Positions 17,703 to 27,371 of a stretch of 64,000 nucleotides of DNA are shown in pieces; positions within the stretch are counted from its first letter, which is position 1, and every line of letters starts with the position of its first letter. The notes beneath the pieces were generated by a model. That model saw nothing but the letters and a program-made list of their open reading frames with translations, had not been told where the DNA came from and did not search any database. The stretch comes from Sporosarcina sp. P2 (GTDB lineage Bacteria > Bacillota > Bacilli > Bacillales_A > Planococcaceae). Where the stretch lies: the NCBI RefSeq assembly GCF_002743255.1, contig NZ_PDYY01000006.1:122354-186353 (forward strand). The letters run 5' to 3'. The position numbers and the translations under genes are program-made.

Positions 17703-18440
17703 TTATCGTGCAGAATAACCACCATCAATCACAAGCTCTGCGCCTGTAATATAAGACGCTTCATCCGATGCCAAGAAGAGTACTGCATTCCCCACATCTT
17801 CCGGTTGACCTAAACGCTGGAGTGGAGTCATTTTAATCAACATATCAAGTTGTGCTTTAGACTCTTCAAGATTTGCAACCATCGGCGTTTCAATAACTCC
17901 CGGGAACACCGTGTTTACACGGATTCCTACCTGTCCATATTCCGCCGCCGCTGCTTTAGAAATTGCACGTACCGCACCTTTAGATGCAGAATATGGATTC
18001 AAGCCCATACCAACCAACGCAGTATAAGAAGAAATATTGACGATTGCACCTTTTTTCGCTTCTTTCATATATGTTGAGGCATGTTTCATACCTAGGAATG
18101 TACCGAAGCTATTAATATCTGAAAGTCTGCGCCAGTCTTCAATCGTGATTTGATCTACAGTTTTTTCAGTTGAGATCCCGGCATTATTCACAAGAATATC
18201 AATTTTACCGAAATGATCGACAGCCTTTTTCATAGCATCTTTCCATTCTGCATCTTCAGTCACATTCAATTTGATAGTGAGAATATCGTCCTGACCGCCC
18301 CACTTCTCTTCAAGTGCAGCTGTATTGATATCAGCTGCAATTACTTTCGCACCTTCTGCCGTGAATTGCTTTACCATCATTTCACCCATACCGGATGCTC
18401 CACCTGTAATGAATGCTACTTTGTCTTGTAATCTGCTCAT
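17703..18440 (-). CDS. Short-chain dehydrogenase/reductase (SDR)
   Basis: A 245-residue NAD(P)-dependent oxidoreductase of the classical SDR type. It shows TGGASGMG (cofactor binding), NNAGIS, the catalytic Ser near SSYTA, YSASKGAV (Tyr and Lys), and the C-terminal IDGGYSAR. Asp after the second strand (AADIN) suggests NAD over NADP. The substrate is unknown; glucose or 3-oxoacyl-like dehydrogenases share this layout. The open frame extends to 18485, but AAAGGAG lies just before the ATG at 18440. It is convergent with the hydrolase gene and divergent from the SulP gene. Confidence 0.9.
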   Translation of the reverse strand: MSRLQDKVAFITGGASGMGEMMVKQFTAEGAKVIAADINTAALEEKWGGQDDILTIKLNVTEDAEWKDAMKKAVDHFGKIDILVNNAGISTEKTVDQITIEDWRRLSDINSFGTFLGMKHASTYMKEAKKGAIVNISSYTALVGMGLNPYSASKGAVRAISKAAAAEYGQVGIRVNTVFPGVIETPMVANLEESKAQLDMLIKMTPLQRLGQPEDVGNAVLFLASDEASYITGAELVIDGGYSAR

Positions 18441-18642
18441 CCTATATCTCTCCTTTATTGTTGTTACTACTATATACTTTAACATTAAAGTATATTGGAT
18501 TCAATTATACGATTTGATACTATCTTCTTCAATGACGGAATATTTATACATCCCCTTCTTTATACACTCCTTGTATAGACCATATGCATACGGTATAATT
18601 AGTGTTGTATATATACTCTAAAAATGGAAGAAGTGAACAAAC

Positions 18643-20235
18643 ATGTTCAAAGATCCACGTTATCTACATTATAATGCAGCGGGCTTCCGGCAGGATTTGA
18701 TTGCAGGGATTACTGTTGGAATTGTAGCCATTCCACTTGGGATGGCTTTTGCAATTGCTTCCGGTGTGAAACCGGAATACGGGCTGTATACTACGATCAT
18801 CGCTGGTCTCTTAGTTGCCTTGCTAGGCGGTTCACGTTACCAGATCGCTGGCCCTACTGGCGCATTCATTCCCATATTACTAGCTATTGTACTGCAATAC
18901 GGTTACGAAGATCTTCTGATCGCCGGATTTCTCGCTGGTATTCTTCTCGTCATTATGAGCTTTCTCGGTGTCAGTAATCTCATTCATTTCGTCCCGCGAT
19001 CGGTGACAATCGGATTCACTGCCGGTATAGCAGTGATTATTTTTACTGGACAATTCCAAAACTTCTTTGGATTGACGGGAGTAGAGAAAAAAGAGTTCTT
19101 CCATGAAAGCATGGTGGAAATCGCTCGTCAATTTCATACCGTCAATACCTTTAGTATCCTGACTGCCGCAATCGGTCTCGTTGTCATCTTCCTATTACCG
19201 AAAATCGCTCCCAAAATTCCGTTGCTCCTTATTGCGCTGTTGGTTCCTACTATCTGCTCGATGTTGTTCTTCCCAGGTAAAGTAGAAACGATTGGGACAG
19301 CATACGGGGGCATTCCGCAACATCTGCCCAGTTTTCATTTTCCTGAAATCACGTTCGCTAAGCTAGTGAATCTATGGCAACCCGCTTTAATCATTGCTGC
19401 ACTCGGTGCAATCGAATCGTTGCTTTCCGCAGTCGTTGCAGATGGAATGAAAAGTAAGGTACCCAAGCATGATTCCAAGAAAGAATTATTCGGTCAAGGT
19501 ATCGCCAATATCATTACACCATTATTCGGTGGAATCCCAGCTACAGGTGCCATCGCACGTACCGCCACAAATATCGGTTCTGGCGCGGTCAGTCCAATCT
19601 CCGGTGTTGTGCAAAGTTTATTTGTCTTAGCTTTCTTATTACTATTTGCACCTTATGCTTCTTATATACCGTTGGCTGCAATGGCACCCATTCTAATGTT
19701 CGTCGCGTGGAATATGAGCTCACGAAAAGCCTTCGCCCAAATCGCTTCGTTACGCTCAGGAGATTCACTTGTGTTACTGACAACTTTTCTTTTGACCATA
19801 TTCGTGAATCTAACAATCGCAGTCGAAGTCGGAATCTTGCTTGCCGCCCTGTCATTCTTACGCAAGATGAGCGGCTCATTGGATATTAAAAAGAGTAAAC
19901 TATCCGAGGTTGAAAAATTCAAGTTATCTACGGGAAATGAATCTGAGCTGATCAAATTCAAACTCTCTGGTCCTCTGTTCTTCGGTACAGCCAAACATTT
20001 CGAGGATCGATACCCTGAATTATTGAATCTTGAGCAGAAGACGATTATTTTGGACATGAAAAATCTGACAGCCATCGATGCCACTGGTGAAGCAGCCCTT
20101 TCCGCTATGCTCGACGAAGCAGACCGCCAAAACAAGCGACTCATCTTTAAAAGAGTACCCCCTGAGAAAGTGAGCTTGTTCAAACGTAGTGGTTTATATG
20201 ACAAAATTGGTGAAGATAACTTCTTTATGCAATGA
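18643..20235 (+). CDS. SulP-family anion transporter with STAS domain
   Basis: A 530-residue inner-membrane anion transporter. The N-terminal part (residues about 20-400) holds 10-14 membrane segments and the SulP signature (AGITVGIVAIPLGMAFAIASG; GGIPATGAIARTATNI). A cytoplasmic STAS domain follows (about 430-530), containing ILDMKNLTAIDATGEAAL, as in anti-sigma antagonists. Family members carry sulfate, bicarbonate or dicarboxylates; the substrate cannot be told here, and no sulfur or carbonic anhydrase gene is adjacent. GGAAGAAG precedes the ATG. It forms a single-gene unit. Confidence 0.92.
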   Translation: MFKDPRYLHYNAAGFRQDLIAGITVGIVAIPLGMAFAIASGVKPEYGLYTTIIAGLLVALLGGSRYQIAGPTGAFIPILLAIVLQYGYEDLLIAGFLAGILLVIMSFLGVSNLIHFVPRSVTIGFTAGIAVIIFTGQFQNFFGLTGVEKKEFFHESMVEIARQFHTVNTFSILTAAIGLVVIFLLPKIAPKIPLLLIALLVPTICSMLFFPGKVETIGTAYGGIPQHLPSFHFPEITFAKLVNLWQPALIIAALGAIESLLSAVVADGMKSKVPKHDSKKELFGQGIANIITPLFGGIPATGAIARTATNIGSGAVSPISGVVQSLFVLAFLLLFAPYASYIPLAAMAPILMFVAWNMSSRKAFAQIASLRSGDSLVLLTTFLLTIFVNLTIAVEVGILLAALSFLRKMSGSLDIKKSKLSEVEKFKLSTGNESELIKFKLSGPLFFGTAKHFEDRYPELLNLEQKTIILDMKNLTAIDATGEAALSAMLDEADRQNKRLIFKRVPPEKVSLFKRSGLYDKIGEDNFFMQ

Positions 20236-20290
20236 GTCTTGGATTTGAGCTAGTAAGTGGTCAGTATCTCGGCTGTGGTTCTGCCAACAC

Positions 20291-20325
20291 AAAAAGCTTC
20301 CACTCAACTGAGTGAAAGCTTTTTT
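20291..20325. terminator. Bidirectional terminator between sulP and the flippase gene
   Basis: AAAAGCTT-CACTCA pairs with TGAGTG-AAGCTTTT, with T residues on both strands. Confidence 0.8.
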
Positions 20326-20332
20326 CATATCA

Positions 20333-21616
20333 TTACAACTTCCATTTAAACCGAGCATACCCCGCAAGTAGAAGGAAGTTCACTGCAGCACTGATGACAG
20401 TACCATATGCAATGGCCTGCGCACCCATCTGATCAACAAACGCAAAAATAATACCAATATTAATTCCAAACACGCTGATCAAACTAAAGATAATAGGTGT
20501 GATCGAATTACCTTTTGCATAATAAAAACGAGTGACATACGTATTCGCCGCTAAGAAAAACATCGACAAAGCGAATACTTTGAACACCGGCACCGTCAGC
20601 ATAACGGACTTCTCATCGAAATTCCCATAACCGAATACTAATCGGATGAGCGGCTCGGCTAGGAAGTAGCAGAACACCGTCGCTGGCAATAGTAACGCGA
20701 CCATGTAGAGCATGCCTTTCTTGTAAAGCGCCTTGACCGTATTTGTATCCCCCTCGCCTTCTTTCTTCGCGAGCATCGGATAGATAACCGTCGTCACAGC
20801 CGTCATGAGAATCGCTTGTGGAAAGCCCGTTAGTTTCGATGCGTAGTTAATAGAAGAAATCGCACCTTCTCCTAATCCCCCCGCCGCAATACGGTGAATA
20901 ATGAAGTAAAACTGCAATGATGCGCCACCGAATAAAATGGGCAGGGCGAGCCACCACATTCTCTTAATATCCGTCGGCATGCCGAATGAAGGTTTCAGAG
21001 AGGAAAGATCTGCACGTTTAATACCCCAATACAAGAAAAGCCCCATTAGGATTGCACTGACCATCGCGCCCACGCCATAGGATTCGGGACCAAGCCATCT
21101 TGTTAGCGCAAAGCCCACCGCAACAAATGCTGCGTTATACAATAAGATAGCGAGACTTGATAACTGAAAGCGGTCATTGATATTTAATAATCCACTCATC
21201 CATGTTGACATGACCAATACAATTGAAGAAGGCATCATCCAAAGGAAGAGATTTCTTACTAATGTGTAGTCTTCATCACTTAACTCTTTAAAGAATAGAT
21301 TCAGAATTGGATTCGTCAAGACGATAATTCCTAGTGTAACGAGTGTAGCGGTCATGACGACTGTCGTGAATGCTTTGCGTACAAATAATGGTCTATCCAT
21401 ATTCGACGAATGGTAGATTGATATAAAGGCAGTCGTCAACGCTCCACCGAGCACTAGATAAATGAAGTTCGGAATTGTATACGCTGTCGCGATGGCATCC
21501 GCTACTGTCGAAGTACCATATTGTATGCCAATCACGACTTCCCGCCCGAAACCAAACAATCTGGCGACTATATTAATGATAGCGACAGTGCCAATGATTT
21601 TGAATAATTTACTCAT
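20333..21616 (-). CDS. MurJ/MviN-like lipid-linked glycan flippase
   Basis: A 427-residue membrane protein with about 12-14 hydrophobic helices of the MviN/MOP superfamily. The N-terminal RLFGFGREVVIG and the following TIPNFIYLVLGGALTTAFI match the MurJ pattern. Such proteins flip lipid-linked sugars across the membrane. It lies directly downstream of, and overlaps by 8 nt, the GT4 glycosyltransferase gene, so the pair probably builds and exports a surface glycan rather than lipid II. The open frame extends to 21643, but that part lies inside the glycosyltransferase gene; the ATG at 21616 overlaps its stop and suggests translational coupling. Confidence 0.82.
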   Translation of the reverse strand: MSKLFKIIGTVAIINIVARLFGFGREVVIGIQYGTSTVADAIATAYTIPNFIYLVLGGALTTAFISIYHSSNMDRPLFVRKAFTTVVMTATLVTLGIIVLTNPILNLFFKELSDEDYTLVRNLFLWMMPSSIVLVMSTWMSGLLNINDRFQLSSLAILLYNAAFVAVGFALTRWLGPESYGVGAMVSAILMGLFLYWGIKRADLSSLKPSFGMPTDIKRMWWLALPILFGGASLQFYFIIHRIAAGGLGEGAISSINYASKLTGFPQAILMTAVTTVIYPMLAKKEGEGDTNTVKALYKKGMLYMVALLLPATVFCYFLAEPLIRLVFGYGNFDEKSVMLTVPVFKVFALSMFFLAANTYVTRFYYAKGNSITPIIFSLISVFGINIGIIFAFVDQMGAQAIAYGTVISAAVNFLLLAGYARFKWKL

Positions 21617-22709
21617 TTGGAAGATCCTTCCCATTCTGTTCATAGATATCGTTCAACCTTTGGACGATTACTGTTGAAGAATGTTGCTGAATCACTTGTT
21701 GTGTGACTTCATGTTGCTCTCTTGTCACTTCATTCGCAAGTGCTTCTTCGAGTCCAGTAGCCAAGGCTTGCGCGTTACGTGGCTCGACTAACGTTCCGAC
21801 ATCGTCTTTTAACAAATAAGGAATGCCTCCCACATTCGTTGCTACAACTTTGGCTCCCGAGGCAAGTGCTTCGAGCGCCACCAAGCCAAAACCTTCATGA
21901 TAAGAAGGTAACACGAGAATATCGGTTGCTGACATCCATTTCGCGAGTTCAGTCTGGCTGACAGGCTCTTTAAAGCGAATGCCTGAATTGTTGCCGACTT
22001 TTTCTATCGCTTCCGCTGTAAAACGCTGGTCCTTTTGCGAACCTACTATATATAGAAGAAGATCGTCATAGGTCTCTTGTAATTGTGTAAATGCATTGAT
22101 CAATTCCATGACACCTTTTGCTTCAATAACGTTTCCTACAAAAAGCACTACACGTTCATTCAACGGCACGTCCAGTAAAAGCCGAACTTCCTCTTGAGCC
22201 ATTGGCTTGAAGACACTCGTGTCCACCCCCATACTCATGATTTCTACTTTGCTAGGGGCTATTCCATAATCCGTAATGACATCATTTCGCAACTTCTCTC
22301 CAACGGTAATCACCCCTGAAGATTCTTGTAAAATGCGTTTCGTAAATTTTGCGATACGTTCACTTTTTTTTGCCATTTTATCTAAATCTCCACCATGCAC
22401 CGTCACAACGTACGGGATCTTCCATAATTTCTTTGCAAGCAACGATACTATTCCAGTAGGAAACGCGTAATGCGCATGTGTAATACTAATTTTCTTTTTA
22501 TGCTGTAAAACATATAGAAGGGATTGTATTCCCCATGAAAGATAGTTGGTTATCTTCCCGATCTTTCCTATACCGGGATCATGTATGGCGATAACTTTCA
22601 CATCTACGCCAGCATTTTTTAATTGTTCCACTTGGTTTCTCACAAAAATTCCATAGGTTGGATGCTCCGTGGAAGGATACATATTACTAAATACTACTAC
22701 TTTAGGCAC
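21609..22709 (-). CDS. GT4-family glycosyltransferase (TuaC-like)
   Basis: A 366-residue cytoplasmic glycosyltransferase of the GT-B fold. Visible features are the N-terminal GIFVRNQVEQL and HAHYAFPTG, a mid-domain FVGNVIEAKGV and the GT4 donor-site motif with the E-x7-E pair, EGFGLVALEALASG. It resembles the teichuronic acid transferase TuaC in these motifs. The start is GTG with AAGGATGAG upstream. Downstream it overlaps the flippase gene. It probably adds a sugar to the lipid-linked wall glycan begun by TagO. Donor and acceptor are unknown. Confidence 0.85.
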   Translation of the reverse strand: MPKVVVFSNMYPSTEHPTYGIFVRNQVEQLKNAGVDVKVIAIHDPGIGKIGKITNYLSWGIQSLLYVLQHKKKISITHAHYAFPTGIVSLLAKKLWKIPYVVTVHGGDLDKMAKKSERIAKFTKRILQESSGVITVGEKLRNDVITDYGIAPSKVEIMSMGVDTSVFKPMAQEEVRLLLDVPLNERVVLFVGNVIEAKGVMELINAFTQLQETYDDLLLYIVGSQKDQRFTAEAIEKVGNNSGIRFKEPVSQTELAKWMSATDILVLPSYHEGFGLVALEALASGAKVVATNVGGIPYLLKDDVGTLVEPRNAQALATGLEEALANEVTREQHEVTQQVIQQHSSTVIVQRLNDIYEQNGKDLPNE

Positions 22710-23001
22710 GCATAACTCATCCTTTATTACTTACTGTCATAATCTACTAAGCACTTTGATATGTTGAATGATTATACCACATACTACGCGTATATAACGT
22801 CATAACGTCCATAAACTGACTATCTTATTTATTCTGATTAGGGGAAATGTCGTGAGTTATTCATATGAACATTTCATTCATATGTCAGCGTGTAATTTTC
22901 TTGTAATATAAATGTAATAATTCCCATGTTTATTCGTGCTAACATATTCCTAGAATACAAAGCGCAACAGTGATTGCGTGAAAGGGGAATTTGAGCACAG
23001 C

Positions 23002-23910
23002 ATGAAACGTCTATTAACTCTGATCATGGCAAGTCTACTATTCTTTTCATTTGTACCAGAATTTGCTTCTGCGAACTCACCAACATCATTAATAAGCACA
23101 GCAAAAAAATATATGGGAACACCTTATCGTTTAGGTGGGACAACCCCAACAGCTTTTGATTGTTCAGGATTCACGCAATACGTATTCAAAGAAGAAGGCA
23201 TTTCTATTCCGAGAACGACTGGTCAGCAAATGGCAATCGGCACTCCTGTTACTAAAAGCGAACTAGAAGTTGGAGATTTAGTATTCTTTAATACATCAGG
23301 TCGCGGCGTATCACACGATGGCATCTATATAGGTGATAATAACTTTATTCATGCTTCTGTTAGTAAAGGCGTCATGATATCCTCATTGGATGATCCATAC
23401 TACTGGAAGAGCCGTTATATCGGTGCACGTCGCGTAGCGAACTTCACTGATAATGTAAGTACAGAGAACAAAGTTGCAGCGTCTGCTCCAGTTAAAGAAA
23501 TTGTGTATGCCACTCGCGGTGAAATTGCACAGGTACTTGCAGAAAAATTAGATCTTGATATGACAACTGTTACTATGACATTTAACGACGTGGATGAATC
23601 AAATCCCCACTATAAAGCAATATCCGCAGTCGCTGAAGCGAATATTTTCTCTGGCGATGCAGGTAACTTCAATCCAAATAAAGAATTAACACGCGCTCAA
23701 ATGGCAAAAGTTTTAGTCGGAGCATTTGAATTAAGAGGTTCTGCTATTGCGAAATTCTCTGATGTTCCCACTGGACACTGGGCAACAGAATATATCAACA
23801 TTTTATTCTATCACGAAATTACAACTGGTTACCTAGACGGTACATTTGGATTGTCAGATAAAGTATCAGTCGGTCAACTAAATAAATTCATCGATCGTAT
23901 CAATAATTGA
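23002..23910 (+). CDS. NlpC/P60 endopeptidase with C-terminal SLH domains
   Basis: A surface-anchored wall hydrolase of 302 residues. It has a signal peptide (to about residue 26, FASANS) and an NlpC/P60 domain at about 30-145: Cys in FDCSGFTQY, His in VSHDGIY and a FIHAS motif. SLH repeats fill the C-terminal half (TRGEIAQVLAEKL; NKELTRAQMAKVLVGAF; GYLDGTFG). The last repeat is poorly conserved. The frame is open from a GTG at 22978, but AAAGGGG lies after it and before the ATG at 23002, which begins a normal signal peptide; the 14-nt spacing is long, so the start is a little uncertain. It should dock to the CsaB-modified glycan. Confidence 0.88.
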   Translation: MKRLLTLIMASLLFFSFVPEFASANSPTSLISTAKKYMGTPYRLGGTTPTAFDCSGFTQYVFKEEGISIPRTTGQQMAIGTPVTKSELEVGDLVFFNTSGRGVSHDGIYIGDNNFIHASVSKGVMISSLDDPYYWKSRYIGARRVANFTDNVSTENKVAASAPVKEIVYATRGEIAQVLAEKLDLDMTTVTMTFNDVDESNPHYKAISAVAEANIFSGDAGNFNPNKELTRAQMAKVLVGAFELRGSAIAKFSDVPTGHWATEYINILFYHEITTGYLDGTFGLSDKVSVGQLNKFIDRINN

Positions 23911-23917
23911 TGATCCT

Positions 23918-23951
23918 ACCGAATGTTCAAACTAGAACATTCGGTTTTCTT
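23918..23951 (+). terminator. Terminator of the NlpC-SLH gene
   Basis: ACCGAATGTTC pairs with GAACATTCGGT, followed by TTTCTTT. Confidence 0.8.
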
Positions 23952-24126
23952 TAAATTCACCTCTATCTCCCACTTCCGTACCACCTCTCCTTAAGTAGTA
24001 ATGAAGAATCATAATCATACTACTTCTAATTTACGAACCATGACGAAAATATCTAGTAATTAGTTTTCATAACTGGTAAAATGAACCTATGAGTCTAGTA
24101 ATACATTATATATTAAGGAGGATCTC

Positions 24127-25800
24127 ATGAAACAATTTAAATGGGCAACAGTCGGTCTGTTGCTGCTAACTATCTTAGCTCTCTCACCTCTTCAGTCATT
24201 TGCAAGCTTCAAGTTTTCCGACGTCCCCGCCAACAGTGAATATTTCAAAGAAGTCCATTACATAGCGGAAAAAGGGATTATTAATCAAACACCTAAATTC
24301 AATCCTCAAGATAACTTACGACGTTCACATGTTGCGAAGATGCTCGTCATGGCAACTGGTACACAAAATACACAATTAAAAAACATGGAAATTAACGGAC
24401 TGAAGCCGACTAGTGAACAATACAAGTTTGCTAACATTGCCCTTCAAAAAGGATACTTCCCTAATACTGATGCAAACAGCTTCAAACCGAACGAAGAAAT
24501 TAAACGCGATGAAATGGCCTACGCGATGTCAGTGGCGTTTAACTTATCCGAAAAAGTAACGAGCCAAAAACCTCTAGGCATGGATGATGTGAAAAATCAC
24601 AAATACGCTGATCGTATCAATGGTTTGTATTACGCAGGTATTACACAAGGCGACAATAAGAAATTCTTACCGAATAATTTATTAACACGTAAACAATTTG
24701 CATTATTCGTTGCACGTGCGATGGACAAGCAGTTCGCATTGACTGTTAAAACTCCAGACCAACAATCAAGCGTGAAGTATGTGCGCGTAGCAACTGGTGA
24801 TGATACAGATCCATTGAACGTGCGTAGCGCACCTTCTGAGTCTTCTGCTATTATCCATGTGTTGCCTAACGGTACAGTAGTAGAAGTAACAGGCAATCAA
24901 GGCATTTGGTTGAAAGTAACTATCAATGGTGTAGAAGGTTATATCCATGAATACTTTACGACAACTAATCTAAATGAAGCGAAACCGAATACACCCGTAG
25001 CAACATCACCGCCTGTTACTACACCAAAACCAACACCTGTTGCGAAAACAATGGGTAAAGTGACTGTAAATAATTTAAATATGCGTTCTGCAGGTAATTC
25101 CAGTGCACCTACTGTCGGTAAGCTTCAATCAGGTCAGAAAGTAGAAGTCTTGTCCGTTTCCGGATACTGGGCAAAGATTCGCACTGGCAGCACAACCGGT
25201 TATGTGCACAAAACATATTTGAAATTGTTGAATCAAACAGGTAATCCATTGAAAGATCGTATCATCGTTATCGATGCTGGTCACGGTGGACATGATCCGG
25301 GCGCAGGTAAAAACGGTCAATCCGAAAAAACGATCACACTGAATGTTTCAAAGAAAGTCGAAGCGAAGTTAAAAAATGCTGGTGCTAAAGTGTTAATGAC
25401 GCGTTCCAATGATACGTATTATTCACTACAAGCACGTACGGATTTCGCCAAGAAGAATTTTGCAGAAACATTCGTTTCCATTCATGTGAACGCAGCAGGT
25501 TTTGCTGCAAAAGGAGCAGAAGTTTTCTATGATTCTTCTTCCAACGTAAATGCAACAGAAAGTCGCGATTTGGCTTCATTCATCCAGCGTAATATTGTGC
25601 AAAAGGCGAATATGTCTGATCGTGGTGTTAAGAATAAAGGTTTCTATGTAATCAAAAATAATAACGTAGCTGCTGTGCTTGTGGAGTTAGGCTTCATTAC
25701 AAATTCTCAGGACTTTGCGAAGTTGACAAGTGAACAGTATTTGAATATTTATGCTGATGCGATCTACACAGGTCTATATCAATATTACAGCAAGCAATAA
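24127..25800 (+). CDS. SLH - SH3b - N-acetylmuramoyl-L-alanine amidase
   Basis: A 557-residue surface autolysin that cuts the amide between MurNAc and L-Ala. Order: signal peptide (1-26); three SLH repeats (about 28-200, with RRSHVAKML, KRDEMAYAMS and TRKQFALFVARAM); an SH3b domain (about 215-280, DPLNVRSAPS); a Pro/Thr linker; a second SH3b (about 310-365, NNLNMRSAGN); then the zinc amidase_3 domain (375-557) with IVIDAGHGG (His ligand), the Glu in NGQSEKTI, SIHVNA (His ligand) and LVELGFITN (catalytic Glu). AAGGAGG precedes the ATG by 5 nt. It follows the NlpC-SLH gene but has its own terminator and probably its own promoter. Confidence 0.95.
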   Translation: MKQFKWATVGLLLLTILALSPLQSFASFKFSDVPANSEYFKEVHYIAEKGIINQTPKFNPQDNLRRSHVAKMLVMATGTQNTQLKNMEINGLKPTSEQYKFANIALQKGYFPNTDANSFKPNEEIKRDEMAYAMSVAFNLSEKVTSQKPLGMDDVKNHKYADRINGLYYAGITQGDNKKFLPNNLLTRKQFALFVARAMDKQFALTVKTPDQQSSVKYVRVATGDDTDPLNVRSAPSESSAIIHVLPNGTVVEVTGNQGIWLKVTINGVEGYIHEYFTTTNLNEAKPNTPVATSPPVTTPKPTPVAKTMGKVTVNNLNMRSAGNSSAPTVGKLQSGQKVEVLSVSGYWAKIRTGSTTGYVHKTYLKLLNQTGNPLKDRIIVIDAGHGGHDPGAGKNGQSEKTITLNVSKKVEAKLKNAGAKVLMTRSNDTYYSLQARTDFAKKNFAETFVSIHVNAAGFAAKGAEVFYDSSSNVNATESRDLASFIQRNIVQKANMSDRGVKNKGFYVIKNNNVAAVLVELGFITNSQDFAKLTSEQYLNIYADAIYTGLYQYYSKQ

Positions 25801-25809
25801 TGTCATCCA

Positions 25810-25838
25810 CCTCCTAGAAATATTCTGGGAGGCTTTTT
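25810..25838 (+). terminator. Terminator of the SLH amidase gene
   Basis: CCTCCTAGAA pairs with TTCTGGGAGG around ATA, then CTTTTT. Confidence 0.8.
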
Positions 25839-25930
25839 ATATGTTACTATTGTTGGACGACTGGCGATTCTGCGCTAATATGAGCCAAGTTATGGTTCAT
25901 TACCCAACTCCTCACCCCACTTCTCAAGCA

Positions 25931-25966
25931 AAAAAACCGTTATAAGAAGCAAGCTCCCCATAACGG
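25931..25966 (-). terminator. Terminator of the class V aminotransferase gene
   Basis: On the minus strand CCGTTAT pairs with ATAACGG, followed by seven T residues. Confidence 0.7.
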
Positions 25967-25975
25967 ATCATTTCA

Positions 25976-27145
25976 TTAGCCAATCAGCTGATTAACCTCT
26001 TTAGCAAAAACATTTTGTGCCTTAGAAATATCTACTTTATGACCCATCTCGTTCAACGTTTCACCAATTTGCATAACTGCTTTCTCTAACATATCCGCTG
26101 TTGTATTCCCCATATGTCCGATACGGAACGCCTTTCCAGCCAAATGAGCGAGTGAGCCCGATAAAACCGTGCCCTTGTCCGCCATAGCCGACCGGAACTT
26201 TCCGTCATCAATACCTTCAGGATACAAAATACAGCTCAATGTTGGCGCCGCCACTTCTTCTGACGCAATCGCCTTCATACCATAGACTGCTAGACTTTGT
26301 CGAACAGCACGACCGAATGACTGATGGCGTTGAATACGTGCGTCTAGCCCTTCTTCTAATACGATACGTAGTCCTTCTTCAAGCGCATACACTAAGTTTA
26401 CAGCAGGCGTCGCGAAATATTTTGAAGGATCGTGCATGATTGGAATCCAATTATAAATATCACAATAGTAAGCTTGCACACGCTCCATAGCGGCACGAGC
26501 TTCCAAAGCTTTCTGATTAAACGCGACAAGCGCAATACCTGGTGGAACACCAATGGCTTTCTGCGACCCAGTTAAGACAATATCAATCGTGTTCCCTACT
26601 CCACCGTATTCTTTACTCATGTCCTCATCCATCGCAGTAGTTGCACAAACGCCGTCTACGATGACAAGAGCACCATGCTTCTTAATAACCGGCACAACTG
26701 CTTCCAAATCAATCCTTACTCCAGTCGATGTGTCTGCATGTGTTACAGTAACTGCTTTATACCCACCTTCAGACAATTTCTTGTCAATTTCTTCAGGAGA
26801 AACTTGTTGACCCCATTCAGATTGCAATACGTCTACTTGAATACCGAATGCTTGTCCCAATTTAATGAAGCGGTCACCGAAATATCCTTGGCTAACGACG
26901 AGAAGTTTTTCCCCTTCCGCAATCGTATTGACAATCGCCATTTCCATTCCAATCGTGCCTGAACCAGCGACTACAAATACCTCGCCGTCTGTATTAAAGA
27001 TTTCTCTCGTCTGATCAATAGTATGTTTATAGATTTTGACAAAGCGCGGATCCGTATGCGACCATGTCTCACTCGCCATTGCATCATAAATAGAATCCAC
27101 TACTGGCGTGGGTCCAGGGATTAACAGCATATCTTTATTTCTCAT
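25976..27145 (-). CDS. Class V aminotransferase, alanine/serine-glyoxylate type
   Basis: A 389-residue PLP enzyme of the alanine-glyoxylate / serine-pyruvate group. I see the N-terminal LLIPGPTPV, the PLP aromatic and phosphate region VVAGSGTIGMEMA, the Asp in VIVDGVCATTA, and the PLP lysine in LTGSQKAIGVPPG. It lies next to isocitrate lyase, which makes glyoxylate, so converting glyoxylate to glycine is a natural role. The related ureidoglycine-glyoxylate transaminase PucG shares these motifs, but no purine-degradation genes are nearby. GAGGAGG lies about 8 nt before the ATG. A terminator after aceA separates them. Confidence 0.88.
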   Translation of the reverse strand: MRNKDMLLIPGPTPVVDSIYDAMASETWSHTDPRFVKIYKHTIDQTREIFNTDGEVFVVAGSGTIGMEMAIVNTIAEGEKLLVVSQGYFGDRFIKLGQAFGIQVDVLQSEWGQQVSPEEIDKKLSEGGYKAVTVTHADTSTGVRIDLEAVVPVIKKHGALVIVDGVCATTAMDEDMSKEYGGVGNTIDIVLTGSQKAIGVPPGIALVAFNQKALEARAAMERVQAYYCDIYNWIPIMHDPSKYFATPAVNLVYALEEGLRIVLEEGLDARIQRHQSFGRAVRQSLAVYGMKAIASEEVAAPTLSCILYPEGIDDGKFRSAMADKGTVLSGSLAHLAGKAFRIGHMGNTTADMLEKAVMQIGETLNEMGHKVDISKAQNVFAKEVNQLIG

Positions 27146-27222
27146 TATTTAATTCCTCCTCTGAATGAAGTACATATCTCTTATACTATACAAACTATCT
27201 AAATTTTTCAAATAAAAGAAAA

Positions 27223-27256
27223 GGAGGGAATTGGATGTAAATATCCAATTCCCTCT
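27223..27256 (-). terminator. Terminator of aceA
   Basis: AGGGAATTGGAT and ATCCAATTCCCT form a perfect 12-bp stem; on the minus strand it is followed by CCTTTTCTTTT. Confidence 0.8.
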
Positions 27257-27371
27257 ACATTTCACAACATCTGATGAAAGATGGTGTGACCCCGTTATCA
27301 TATGAATACCCCTTTGTTGCAGCGAACGAAACTTTCTCCCAAAAGTCACGTTCGGTAAAGCAATGCCGCTA